Made by a program: the position numbers and the translations under genes. The notes under the pieces are model-generated. The model was given only the letters and a program-made list of their open reading frames with translations. It did no database searches and was not told where the DNA came from. A DNA stretch of 64,000 nucleotides from Aplectana chamaeleonis (lineage: Eukaryota; Nematoda; Chromadorea; Rhabditida; Cosmocercidae), in contig JAPDOI010001420.1 in the NCBI GenBank assembly GCA_029168955.1, forward strand, positions 113,501-177,500. Direction: 5' to 3'. Positions 13,062 to 25,300 of the stretch are shown here, one piece after another (positions within the stretch are counted from its first letter, which is position 1; every line of letters begins with the position of its first letter).

Positions 13062-13215
13062 AAACCTGACAGTTCGACTCGCTCCCCAATTCGCTAGTGT
13101 GCTTCTGTTGCTGTCTGGGTCACTGCTGTTGCTGTCGGTGTTCCTCCAGCTCGCCTGGACAGCAATAACAGTAGCCCAGAGATTGGGAGAACGAACCGAG
13201 TTGTCAGGCGGCTCC
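13062..13215. repeat. Hairpin element with CTGTCAGG ends
   Basis: CCTGACAGTTCG at the left and CGAGTTGTCAGG at the right, with inner pairing of TTGCTGTCTGGG and TGGACAGCAATAA. Related sequence occurs at 54573-54740 and, inverted, at 56648-56684. Confidence 0.65.
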
Positions 13216-14255
13216 GACTCCTCATAAACTGTTGAATTTATCTACCTGTGAGTTTCAAATTTGAATTGTGAGTCGGTGAGGACACATGCAGATTAATAAA
13301 GTCTACAGAACACATGAAACAACATGCCTGTTGTCATTGCCCTGCCAATGTTTTGCGAGATGCCCCACACCAACCCCTGGGCTTCGTAGGCATATATTCT
13401 AAATCTGTCGCGAGAATTCACGTAAACTAAAAAATTTTTAGCTACATAAAGTTGGTGACATACTCGTATGCCCTAACTATTAGCTGAATAATTGCTCAGT
13501 TTGTACATTACAGTTAGTTGAGTTTGCACTGCACATTCCATAAAAAGGAAAAAACCGCTCCAGACTTCGGATAATGCCAGTTCAGCAAGATCAAAAAAAT
13601 GAATAACTCAGATACGGTAAACGAACTTCCTGAATTCAAGATTGAAGTTCTGATTAACGTCATGCCGGGTATCGCAAACGATTGGATCGGATGGAATGTG
13701 TGTTTGTCGCATGCCTAGACAGTCATGCTCATGCAACTCATTACTCTTCAGAACAAGCATTTTTAAAATATTAGACCAGTTGTATCCCGCTTGAATTAGA
13801 TGATAATCCTAGAGTTTTGTATGCTCTTCGATGAAATTCGGCACGCACTCTTCGAATCTCAAATTGGATTTGGCGACGACTTCTAAAAAAAGGTGTTGGC
13901 GGTCGAGGCTGACATTATTCAATGAAATTTAGTAAATGTCGTTAGGTGGATTTTGGGCAGTCTTTCTCAAGAATTTCTTTCAAGGGTTACAAGGGTCATA
14001 AGAAAATCTGACTCAGAGTTGGCTCATTGTTCTTGTTTTTATGAACATCCCAGGACCGCTCGATCAGTGACTTCCTCGCAACACTTTCAAGCAGCCTCTT
14101 GAGAAAAATTCCTAGTTATCACCAAGAACATGAGTTGCACTCAAAAATGCTGAGCCTAGACGGGCTCGAACCTGCTTCCCATTCTTCCCGGTCGTGCATG
14201 TCCCCACCTACACCATCAGACGACCAGCTCTGACACTTCCCACCTATGTAAAAGG
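13216..14255. other. No gene; tRNA-like stretch at 14155-14235
   Basis: On the minus strand GGTTCGAGCCC is a perfect RNA polymerase III B box and a weak A box lies about 50 bases before it. The acceptor stem does not pair well. It is at best a tRNA-derived relic or SINE fragment. Confidence 0.35.
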
Positions 14256-14755
14256 TTAAAGGCAGTGTTCACGATAGAAAATGTGTTTCAATTTTCACTA
14301 GGAATGGGTAGTGGAGGGGCACACTGTAACGTTGACGTCGAAAGAACGCATGAAAACCAGCCAGGAAAAGCTTCAAAAGAGCCCGAAGTTGCCACTTCGA
14401 GCGCAAGGCAAACCCCAAAAGCGCAACACAAGCCCACCGACGTGAACAAATGAATGCTCGACATCGTGAGATGAGCGATGATTTCCAGTCATTAGCCCCG
14501 TTCTTCCCTTCATTCTCAACTTCTCTCCTTACTCAGGTCAGCTCTCATACATTGGCTGCAAAAGACGGAAGTTACAAGCCTCGGAGAACTCGTCCACCAT
14601 GTTTCCTTAGCTCATATTTTGAGGGACCATGACTCCGTTCCCAGAAGGTCTTGTACGATTTCAGAGACATCATTGGAATCAGCATGAAGCCGTTCTTAAG
14701 ATAGGCGAAAAAATCAGAAAAACGATTCATATCGTGGACACTGCTTTTAACACTT
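14256..14755. mobile_element. MITE family A, complete copy 2
   Basis: Begins TTAAAGGCAGTGTTCACGAT and ends ATCGTGGACACTGCTTTTAA, about 500 bases. Flanking TTAA suggests a TTAA or TA target, which is not proven. The interior matches 46746-47241, 38453-38943 and 56205-56646. Confidence 0.88.
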
Positions 14756-16044
14756 GGTGTGAGGCTCAGCCACATATCTTGTGACATCAATAAAAGTCCT
14801 TTGCCGAGTCTGATTTCAGATTCAGAAAGAGCGTGCCGTAGCTGAACAAAATACACTCATCGCTTCAAAAAATCTCATTTAAGACAAGCCGTGATGCCAA
14901 GGGAATTCACTACATGACATGTTAGTGGATGAATATGTAGCAAGGGCAAGCATAGCTCTTCAGGTGAGTAAAAATCACAGAACTCAACAGAGAATTTCAA
15001 GTATGCGCTCGTTGGGGCTGATCCTGAGGGGGGCAGCTTTGGGTCTTCTATTAGAAATTTATGGCTTTATGGCGTCGAGAACAGATATTCAGTTGGGGGT
15101 GTTCTGTTGAACAGTTTTCGAATTGAAGTACACTACCCGCGTTAACATTTGTAAAAACGGGAAGCACTTGCCAAACTCGGCAAAAAAACGTTCGATGCTT
15201 GTAACTCATCTAAACGAAGATGTTTTTGGATTCCGAAAACGCTATCATAATCTTAGCTCAATTTCCAACTTAATAATGTGCTTTGCAGACTGAAACTCTC
15301 TAAAATCGCTTCGTTTTCGAGTAAAATGGTTTTTACGGTCGTAACTCAAAAACCTTGCCCGCGGCAAAGTCTCTTTGTGATTTAGATAAAGACGAGATTG
15401 GTTCAGGTTGATTTTTTGAAATCCTTCATTAAACACGCTTGGGAGCTTCCTAAAAAGTACGACTTCTGTTGCGAAAGCCCCAGACCGACAAATGGAGGAG
15501 TTCGAGAATTGCGAAAATCTCGAGATCGCCCCGCCTTCATCTTAATCAGGAAAAAAACAATTGCTCTTCTATTACTTGTACAATTACTACTTAAAGTTTC
15601 GCATCACCTTTCCGCGCTCGACGTTTTTGGGATACGACCGCAAAACCAATTTTACTCGAAAACACAGAGGTTTTAAGGAACTTCGGTTCACAAAGCACTT
15701 TATTAGGTAGGAATTAGAGCTGCGAATACGATAGCGCTTCCAGAATTTGAAGAACTTTTCGTAAAAAACGGTTACAAGCATCGGACGTTTTTTTCGCCAA
15801 GTTTGGCAAATGCTCCCCGTTTTTACAAAACTCAGCGCGGGTATTGTACTTCGCACCTCATTTCCAATTTCAGCATAATCTGGAGAATGGCGAAGGCCTT
15901 TCAAGATGATTTTTAAACGAATTAATTTATGAACATTTGAGTTAATACATGTGTACACATATAGTTGACCAGCGATCATCCCTCTTCTCACGTGCATACT
16001 TACAAGAATATGTATGATCAGTGTCAGAAAATCAACCGGAAGCT
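14756..16044. other. No gene seen (downstream of the UGT stop)
   Basis: The minus-strand end of this stretch is the UGT 3' flank. The 136-codon minus frame at 15587-15997 has no recognisable domain, and a poly(A) signal is weak. Confidence 0.4.
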
Positions 16045-16339
16045 TCAGTTTTGTTTGACTTTGATCATCCTCACTGGCATCAACACCCGTAGAACAAATG
16101 AAAAAGCAGCGTAAACAATTCGTAGGAGCACAAACATAATTCCGGCGACTACGAGCAGAAATGGAATAATAATGTCAAGGAAATAGTACTGGACGAAGGA
16201 TTGATTCACAGAGTCGTTATTCAAACTGGCAGTGACGTTGAAACGAGTTGCATGTTCAACGTGACGAACGAGCACGTCTTCTGGGGTGAAGGGCTTGTTT
16301 TGAAGCTGTTCGCTCAGACTGCGTGCCGCTTCCGAATAC
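16045..16339 (-). CDS. UGT exon 12: C-terminal membrane anchor
   Basis: Residues 433-529 and a TGA stop, after acceptor ATTTCAG. YSEAARSLSEQLQNKPFTPE is the usual end of the C-terminal domain. It is followed by RHVEHATRF, the Tyr-Tyr-Phe-Leu-Asp start of the membrane segment, about 27 hydrophobic residues, and a basic cytosolic tail ending KVKQN. Lysines at -5 and -3 form a KxKxx ER-retrieval signal. Only a variant polyadenylation signal (CATAAA, near 15930) is visible downstream. Confidence 0.95.
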
Positions 16340-19300
16340 CTGAAATCAACAAGAACTCAATCTTCGTCCGCAGTTACGAATTGACGCCCAGTTCCACGCT
16401 CTGATGTATTCCGCGTAATTTCACGTCAGAATTCCATCATATGTTTCATTCTTAATGGCGCTGGCAAGATTTCGAATAAAGCCGTCATCAGGGGTTCACT
16501 CACAAGTGTAGTGTCCAGAGCGTTCAACGCAACTGCGAAAACGAATTGCGTTCCCGGAATCCTTTGGTTCTCCACGGTAGCGCTGCATACGTAAAGTCAG
16601 TCCGAATAAGACTAGCCACCCACGCGGTCAGCGTGAGTGTTAAATGGCCGTCGCACATGTGTTTTTTTTTCAGATTGTGATTCGACTAGCAGGAACTTTA
16701 GACGGATGGTGTATTATATCCCAGTAAGCTGCTTACAATCGTGGTAAAGTTTAGCTGAAATATGCCTTCGTGTCGACCGCATGACCCGCACGCCGACCAC
16801 GTGAGCGGACAACCGTGTTCTGACAAACCTTACTATGTAGCTCGATCCAAACTGCGATTCAGAAAGAGTTTCAGGCATTTTCAAAGCATTGTGAAAATCC
16901 AAGGGTACCACTCGTTAGCAAAATTTAGAGTCTTCCGCAGAAAATTTTCGAATTCTGCTCAAAACCTGTTTGCGAAGATTATTTAGAGCGCTGAACACTA
17001 ATTTGGGGTACTCTTGTCGGAATTTTCGGGTGTACTAAGAGTCACGGTAGGTATGATGCTACTTAGGAGCGTAACCTACCTTGATGTTTCAAAGATTCAC
17101 AAATAGACGTAAAATTCGTGTGAGCTTTTCCGAGTAACCCCACAAACGAGTTTTGAGCCAATTCTAAGACTTTGACCGAGCCCGCAGTAACCTGAAGTGA
17201 TCCATCACAAATCCGAAAACGGATCTCATCAGAGAGAACTTTCACTCACAGTCATCTTAGCATTTCGAGAAGAATCGAAAGCTGCGTATCGCTTTTAACA
17301 TTTCCGGCGATGGGAAGTTTTAAACCAAATATGTCGAGAACTTAGAAAATTTTGACAGATGAACCTCAAATCCGTGATCAGTATTCCCCCCATGGCTTCC
17401 ATGGAGAAATTTTAGGTCATATGTATCTGTAGCGTTGTTCAGAATACATCTTGAATTACCTGACAGGTACAAGAAGAACGCTCAACCAAACATGGGAAAT
17501 AGGTTTAAACTCCCAATACTCAGTTAAAAATACGATAGATGTGCTTTTACACAAACTGCATCCAGATTGGTTATTTAGAGCTCTGAACATAATTATTAGG
17601 TCCACGATGACCGTCTCGAAGTTCCTTGGAACCAGCAGCTCGGGTCGAACTAGATATAGATACAATAGATATAGTAAAGCATGTCCGAATGTGACTGTCC
17701 GCAAACGCGGTCGCCGTGCATGTCGAGCGATCATTGCAAGGCGAATCTCCGAACCGCCTCTCCACTGCTGCAATCAGCTGACTGGGATATTATTAACAAT
17801 ACGCTTCATATTCATATAGGTCCACAAATGCCTGCTGAACGGCGGCACGACACTCACGCCAACCGTGTGGGCGGACCCTCTTTTTCGAACAGACTTTACA
17901 AAATCTTACCTTGGAGGACCAAAAGATACTAACAATCGCGTTGTACGCTCTATACACTTGCCTTGCCAGAAAATTGTATTCTAGTGGTTTTTTACTCTTA
18001 TACGAGAGAGAAGTGTATTGCCACCTAATGAAAAAAATTCATTTTTTTACCTCAGAAATCTTAATAAATAATTACTCGACCAATGTTTAGGTGTCGCTGA
18101 ACTTTTTATCGGAATTTCACGTAGCTCATTAAATTCCTTGCAGGTTCTGGTAGAATGCTTCCTATTGTAGTGGGCTTTTGAAATTGTCGAAAAGGCTGAA
18201 GACTCCAGCCAATCGTCTACACCGGACGCTTCAAATGTCCTGCCGCAATACGCATCACCAATCGTGGCCCGCCACCAGCTCGACCGGACAATTTGGAAGA
18301 TTCCTCTGTTCGCCTCTTTATTTATTCACAATTTTCGTGGGCTAGAGAAGTGTGAGAGCCTGTCTAAATCGACCTCCCTCACACAGGAATCATCCCATCA
18401 TTGCATTCACAGTGCACCGTATAGCCCCTTTCACACTTGCCCGACCGACGTCGAACGACTTGTTGTCGTTTGTGTATTATCTATCTACCCTATCCTATCC
18501 ATCCTATCTATCTTGACTTATCGAATTTGATAACGAGTTGTCCGGCGTCGGCCGGCAAACTATGAAAGTGGCTTATATCTCTGACAATGAGATCCAAGTC
18601 ATTACATGTCCTTTCGAGCTACATAATCTTGCGAGTCAGCGGTAGTCGCTAGCTGCTATTTTCGGTTCCTCTAGACACTCCGAAAAAAGATAAGCCAGTG
18701 CGTTCAAGTTCAAGCTCTCAGCGGGCTAACGATCTTCTGAGAGGCACACCAGAGAACTTCTGTCAAAGTAGGAGATTGCTGATTCTGCAATAGGGCAGAG
18801 GTCCAATTTTGTCAGAAGACCACACTGTTATGGCTTCTCTCTTAGGACAAATGCAATTTTTTTACTGGAGTCCCATCTAGACAGACCGCGGCCCTTAGTT
18901 TCTTTTCGCGCCAATGAAAACCAAAAGAGTTTTGCATAGGGATGTGAATACAATACCACTCGTAGGGATTGGGCAGGAAGCGCGCGGGGTTTTGCGTCTT
19001 TTGCCACTCCTTTCGAATTTATTCTTTCCAAATTCATAAACAAAAAACAGATCGGTCTAACACGACTTTTGTTGGTTTTTGCCGAGCTGCAGTATAACGT
19101 CGCAGTACACGATGAGGTACGCTTACACAAGTTCTGTTTTGATCACAAAACGCTTGGCTGCGGGCGAGATTGAACCAGCTCATTCCCATTTTCGGAGACC
19201 GGGAATATGCAGGTTCTATCTCGCTTGGAGCCAGACGTTCCGCCACAAGCTCTGCACCTTGCGTAGAAAGAACGAGGTGGAATTTTCATTGTGCTGTACA

Positions 19301-22300
19301 CTATACAAATTCGAAATGCAAAGCATTATATTATTGGATGAAGCACGCTGCGTGATCCTATTCTTCGAAACATAAAAGGCGCTCATCTATTACTGAGAGA
19401 AAAACATTTCGAAACTCATTTAGCAGGAAAAAATCCAATCAAGGCGACATCTGGTTCCTGTGACAAATCTTGTACAACGTCATACACACGCTATTTCTTA
19501 TGCGGTGTTTATAATAAAAACGTGCGCATAGACATATATCACAATGCGTTTGTGGAAAACACACTCATCTATTCCCTCGGGGCTTTGCCGGAGGCAGACT
19601 GGAGGCAAAGCAACGTGTGAAGTTGCGTCGTTGAAACGCATTAATGATGCTTTTTTCAGGGTTCCACCAAAAAATCTCTTCTCTCCGGTTCAGTCATCAA
19701 ATTTCCAGATTCGATGACGAAAAGCGTAGTTTCGGAGACCCAGACCGACTCAATAATAAAAATAAATAATCATAAGCCCGTTTTTAGGTACGTTTTTTAC
19801 TATTACTTGACCATATATTCAAAACATCACGAAGGAGTGTTTTATTTGGATTTGAAAACGAGTATTGTTGCAACCCAAAACAAGATTGTCTTCAGGCATG
19901 GGTACTACAGAAGAGAATTCGCGGAGCGCTCGAGACGGCGCCCTTAGCTTAGAAAATCCTATCTAATAGAAAAATATTCGGGAAAAAAAGAAAGAAGAAG
20001 CTGACATAGAGGATTATAGCTCTGATGAACACTATTAAAATAACTTCTCTTGGAAGAGAAACCGCGCAGCTGATAGGTCGCGCAACGAACGGTTTACGGT
20101 GACGCGTCCAATGGTGAGGCCCTTCAGTGTGGTTCGATGATTACTGGGATGTTTATTAATTCCACAGCGCGCAATCAGTTTGGCTGGCACACGTGACGCG
20201 CGCGGCGGAAAACCGTCGCGTGCACTTGGTCATTGGGGCGCGTTGACCGTGGGGCCTCTAACGAGAAAAATACATGCTCAGACATTCGCTGTTATGAACT
20301 CGATACCAATAGCATATGTTCCGCCGAGCACCTGCTGGAACATATCGTATTGGTTGGCGGATGATAACAGCAGACGCTTTCTGTTATGAACTCGATACCA
20401 ATAGCATATGTTCCGGGAACATATCCGTTTGGTTAGCGGAAGATGAGAGTTTTAACCTGCTATCAGCTTTCCTTATGTTTGCAAAAGTGTTCTTTACCAC
20501 GAAAACGTGATTTTTAACAGCACAACGTTGAAAGACTCATCGCTTTAACTGTACCTTGTTCGAAAACGCTTATAAAGTCCAATTTCACAATACATTCCGT
20601 GTGTTTCTTTATTGAGAAACAAAAATATCGAATTAAATCCATGTGAGATTTTGCGTGTGTTTTTATTGTACGAGAAGCGCACCATTCTGCAGTACCCCCG
20701 CTGCTTTTCTCTCCAACATGTAGCAGAAAATTAAGAATTAGCCGTCGATTATGGCAGTGCCTCCGCAGTGGCGCACACTAGCACCCTATTCAACGGATAA
20801 TTTTTAATCTTCTTCCCAATTTTGAGAGAAAAAACTGGTTGAAAAAGAGTTAACTTCAAGAATAACCCACATCAAGTACCTATAGAAGAAAAGGTTAGAC
20901 GAAATTAATCAATAACTAAAGCAAAAAGCGAGAAAACTTAAAAAACAGGCTTATAAAAGCAGAAAACAGAGAAACATGGCATAAATAATGGAACGAAACA
21001 GAAATAATTTAAAGCAAATTTTGTCTACGACGCTAGGCGCTTACAGCATAAAAAGCGAGCGGACCGATCGTCAACTCGGAAAGACGTTTTTGGTTGGCGG
21101 ATGGGTGGTCGTCTCGTGGCGCCAAAGAATGAGGAGTGTGGGCGGATCGGAGGGAAGGGCTAGGCACTGCTATTGGTCGGCGCCACGTCGGTAACCAATA
21201 GCGCTGCTTAGTCCTTCCCTTTGATAAGCCTAATCTTATCACTGTTTGACGCCACAAGACGACCACCCTTGGCGGATCATAACAGACAATCGTATTCGTT
21301 GGCGGTTCATAACAGCCTCCTGTTTCCACCAATACCAACCCTATAGCGAACCAATACACTGCAAACGTGGCCGCGCTTTGGTTTGCGGTAACCGATTTTG
21401 GTATCCTAGTGGTTGGCGGTTGATAACTACCCTGCTTTTTGGTATCGAGTTCATAACAGAGAATGTCTGAGTGAAGCTTGAGTAACGCGCTTCAACGACG
21501 ACGTGCGTGCAGCGGTTTTCCGCCGCGCGTCATGTGTGCCAGCCAAACTGCTCGTGTGGTGTGGATTCGATCACATCCCTTTCATGCTTCCGGCAGGGGC
21601 GATCGCGACAGTGCATTTAGGGCACATCGGTTTTTCAGTCGACATGGATGATAAGCACTGCGTCGCGTCGCCCGTCAAGGAAAGCATAACGTAAGCCTCA
21701 TAGGGTTTCGTTCATAGGTTAGTTGTTGCGATAGAGAAGACAACGGTCCGAGATGTGAAGGTTGTTCAAGTTCAAGCTGCTTAATGTTAGACCTCTTCCA
21801 GAGTTTCATAGCCCCGCGATGTGACGGGATGATAACCATGAGCATCGATCGAGATCGTGTCGCGCATCGATCTGTATCTGAAACATGATATCGCGGCGAT
21901 CAGCGATGGAAGTGCAAAATAGGCCTTATGTGGGAAAAAGTGAAAATACCCTACAAGCTCGTGATTTAAAAATTAATCGTTTTCTTAATATTCGTTTCGT
22001 GCTTTCAATATTTTTCATATTCATCCTAAAAAAAGATTTTCTTAAGTTGCAAGAGGGGGAACCTTTGACACGGTGAGAAAGATTAATTGCCCATAAGCCA
22101 GCCAGGTCGATGGTAGCCTCATAGTAGGTTTCATCAATTCTCTGTGTCTCTCGATCCCATCACAGGCTCCGTCCATACGTCGCGAGAACGCGCGCTCTCG
22201 CTCTCCTACGCTCCTCAGTGCTCTCCAACGCTGATGGGTGCCCGTACAGGCATAAAAACACTGGCAAATGCATCATGCTTCGTGTTTGTTCGAATGAAAG

Positions 22301-25300
22301 CGTTCGACTTGGTGATCACTCACTCGAACCGGCCCGTTTTCTGCTCGTTTATCACGGTTTGGGATGGCCTTGGTGGGCCTATGAGACGCGAGAGCATTGG
22401 TTTTGATGTAGGTTCGGCTTTTATTGCTCGAGGGATAAAGGAAATGCCTTGAAAGTGGCTGAATCTCTTCCGGATTGAGTGTAAGCGAGCGAGAGAGGGC
22501 GTATTCGCGCGTCCTCGCAAGGAATGGACGCTCCCATAGAGGCGTGAGCACCCGATCGACACTATGCTCTACTTACGGGGTTTGGTTCCATCGTCCTGGC
22601 AAGCTTATGGAGCAATTAGTGGTAGGGACCCTCTTAACGATTCGACGTGAAATCTTACGGAGATCCTGAGAACTCTTCAACGAACACCTGTTCCTAAATG
22701 TTGAAGAGTTGTAAGCAAAAAAAAGGTATTTCATAGATTTAAGTCTGCTTAAGGGTCGGAAAAGAAATTTTCCAACCGAAAAGGAAACTATACTTATTTC
22801 CCGACTCTCAGGAAATCCATCGGAAATTATCAAAAAAATCCATTATTATCAGTTCTCTTCTGAGCAAACTTTGTTTTTGATTTTTTCAATCAAAATCATT
22901 CACCTTGGCTGCAAAACTTCTTTTATAGACGAAATTAGTCGATCTGCTGTTACTTCATCTTTATCGATTATTACTCCCATTCCTCGATATTGCATCATCT
23001 TCGCGTTGCGTAATTGGTCGGCGAACAACGGTATGGTGATGACCTATAACGTGAAGAGAGCATTTATTGCCAGTACATACAGCGAAAGGCTTCTGTGGGC
23101 TGGTACAGGGGCATCGTTCGAACTGCCAGGGTTATTTGCCCTTATCCTGAACAAAACAAAGTTGGGAAAGAAACAAAATTTCAGAACCGCACGGATTTCC
23201 CGACCGTAAAATTTTCGAAAATGTCAGTTCATGCGCTTTGATAAAACCCTCATCATGGTCTGACCCAAATGAGAAAATCTCTCGGTAACCCGGCTCGAAG
23301 ATCTCCGTTGCAGATGCCATCCTAGATTTGGAGTCGTGCCTGAAAACTCTTTCAAAATTTATCTGAATTGAGTAGAGAACCGGTCGTCCTGACTTATTCA
23401 GAAATTCGGACAGGGTTCATCCGGAAAATTAATGCATTTGAAGTCTTTGAAGAGACTTTATTAAAATTCACTCATTCCTTCGAAAGCTCAAACATGGCCT
23501 TTCTGAAAAATTCATTTATTCGGGAATTCCTACATAGATGAGCTAATTAAATTATTCGTTCATTACAGCTGTTTTCAAAGCCCGATACCCGAGTTTTCTT
23601 TACATTTGGGAATAAACAGAGATTGCCCACATCTACAGCATCTAGCTAAGTTCCTGGGACAAATTCGTAGCGAGTTTTCTTTTCAAGCGAAATTCGAAGG
23701 GAAGTTGTTTTGAGCGTCCGGATATGAAAATGATAAACATGCGAAGCTTTAGCTGCTGATTTACGTAAAGTCTGTCCCAAAGGAACTATCCGCTCTCGCG
23801 ATCGGCGTGCGTGTCAAGTGTTCGTCGTGGAGGCATTCCTCGGATTTCTTCTTCTTCTTGTTCTTTGCAGCCGCAGGAAGGTTTTTGTCAAAGGCTCAAG
23901 AAACGGGCGACTGAAACCGGATTCGTCCACAAATCCATTGTTGTCAGAGTGGTCGGCCTCTTTGGGCAATCGAATAGGTGTTCAGTTGTGTGTCCACGGC
24001 TACCACAGTCCGGGCACTTGTCCGGCTTACTGCTATCGATTTTATGCAAGTATGACATCAGCATAGGGGAATGACCGCAGCGTAACGAGGCAAGGGTACT
24101 TCTAGCCCGCCTACCGAGTTCCATCTCGGTGTTGCTGACTACGGGTTGTGCGACCCCCAATATGGGATTGACGGTCATCCTACTCAAGTGATCCCTGACG
24201 AACTTGGTGTGCTCCGCACGTTAAAGACGCAGACGATCCAGTTGGGAGTCCGTCCATCTTTGTTTATTGACTTTCTCGGGAGCATCCGCAAAAAGCCTTC
24301 TGATATGTCTCTCTCACGGGATTCATGATCCTTCTTAATGGGTGGTCAGTCTGCTTGACAACGTTAATCACCAGTTGCTGGGCTTGGAGTTGGCAGTGCT
24401 TCTTAATTGGCAGAATTCAGGCTTCAACATGAAGATATTCCACTGGGTGCTTTTAGCACACCCTGTGGCAATCCGAAGAGCAGCATTTTGGACTCGCTGC
24501 ATCTTTGTCCACGATGAATCCGATATCATGTGCTGCCATACCGGTGCAGCGTACTCCAACGCCGGCTGCAATATTGCCTTGTAGGTGGTCAAAATTGTCT
24601 CCTTGCTACTTCCCCACGACGTTCCTCTCAGAGCTCGTAGGACGTTGAGCTTTGCTTTCACTGTAGCCTGTTTCTGCTCAGTATTCTTGTGGAACCTCAA
24701 CGAAGGACCCAATACTAGGCCGAGCAGCTTAGGGAAACGTGGGGCAGGCAGACGATCGTCTTCCCAATTCACAACGGGGTGAGCGCAGTGTTCCTTAGGG
24801 TCAGTGGAGAAAACTGATACAGATGATTTAGCGGCAGAGACAGTGAGCATCATATCATCGAGAAGTTCTTCAGAACGATGAGGTAGCTATTGATCTTGCG
24901 TGCAGCTATAGTAATGTCTCTGTCCCGGCACAGGATAGCGATGTCATCCGCATACGCAACGACTTTGATGTCACTTGGGAGGACGGGCGAATCTTCCAGG
25001 TAACGACTGAACAGAGCAGGCGATATGACTCCTCCTTGAGGTACATCGGCAGCGATTGGGATGCTATTAGAGACATGTCCCTGAAACAGCACTTTTGCTC
25101 GGCGCTCTTTGATGAGTGCAGTAATCCATCGATTCTGCCAGGGCGAGATGGTGGACCTCAATAGCTTCCCAGACAGTATGCTCAAGTTGACAGTGTCAAA
25201 CGCCTTCGTGAGGTCCAGGGCTACTCCAACAGTGCCTTGAGGTTTTTTTTGGGCGTTGAAGTCATCCAAAACATAGCTCACAATCTCCAGCAGCGCCGTG

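Noticed and set aside
16425..16495. TPDDGFIRNLASAIKNETYD read as a UGT exon before exon 12
   Set aside because: It follows an in-frame stop and lacks an acceptor. Exon 11 at 22904-23043 joins exon 12 in phase and supplies the expected sequence.
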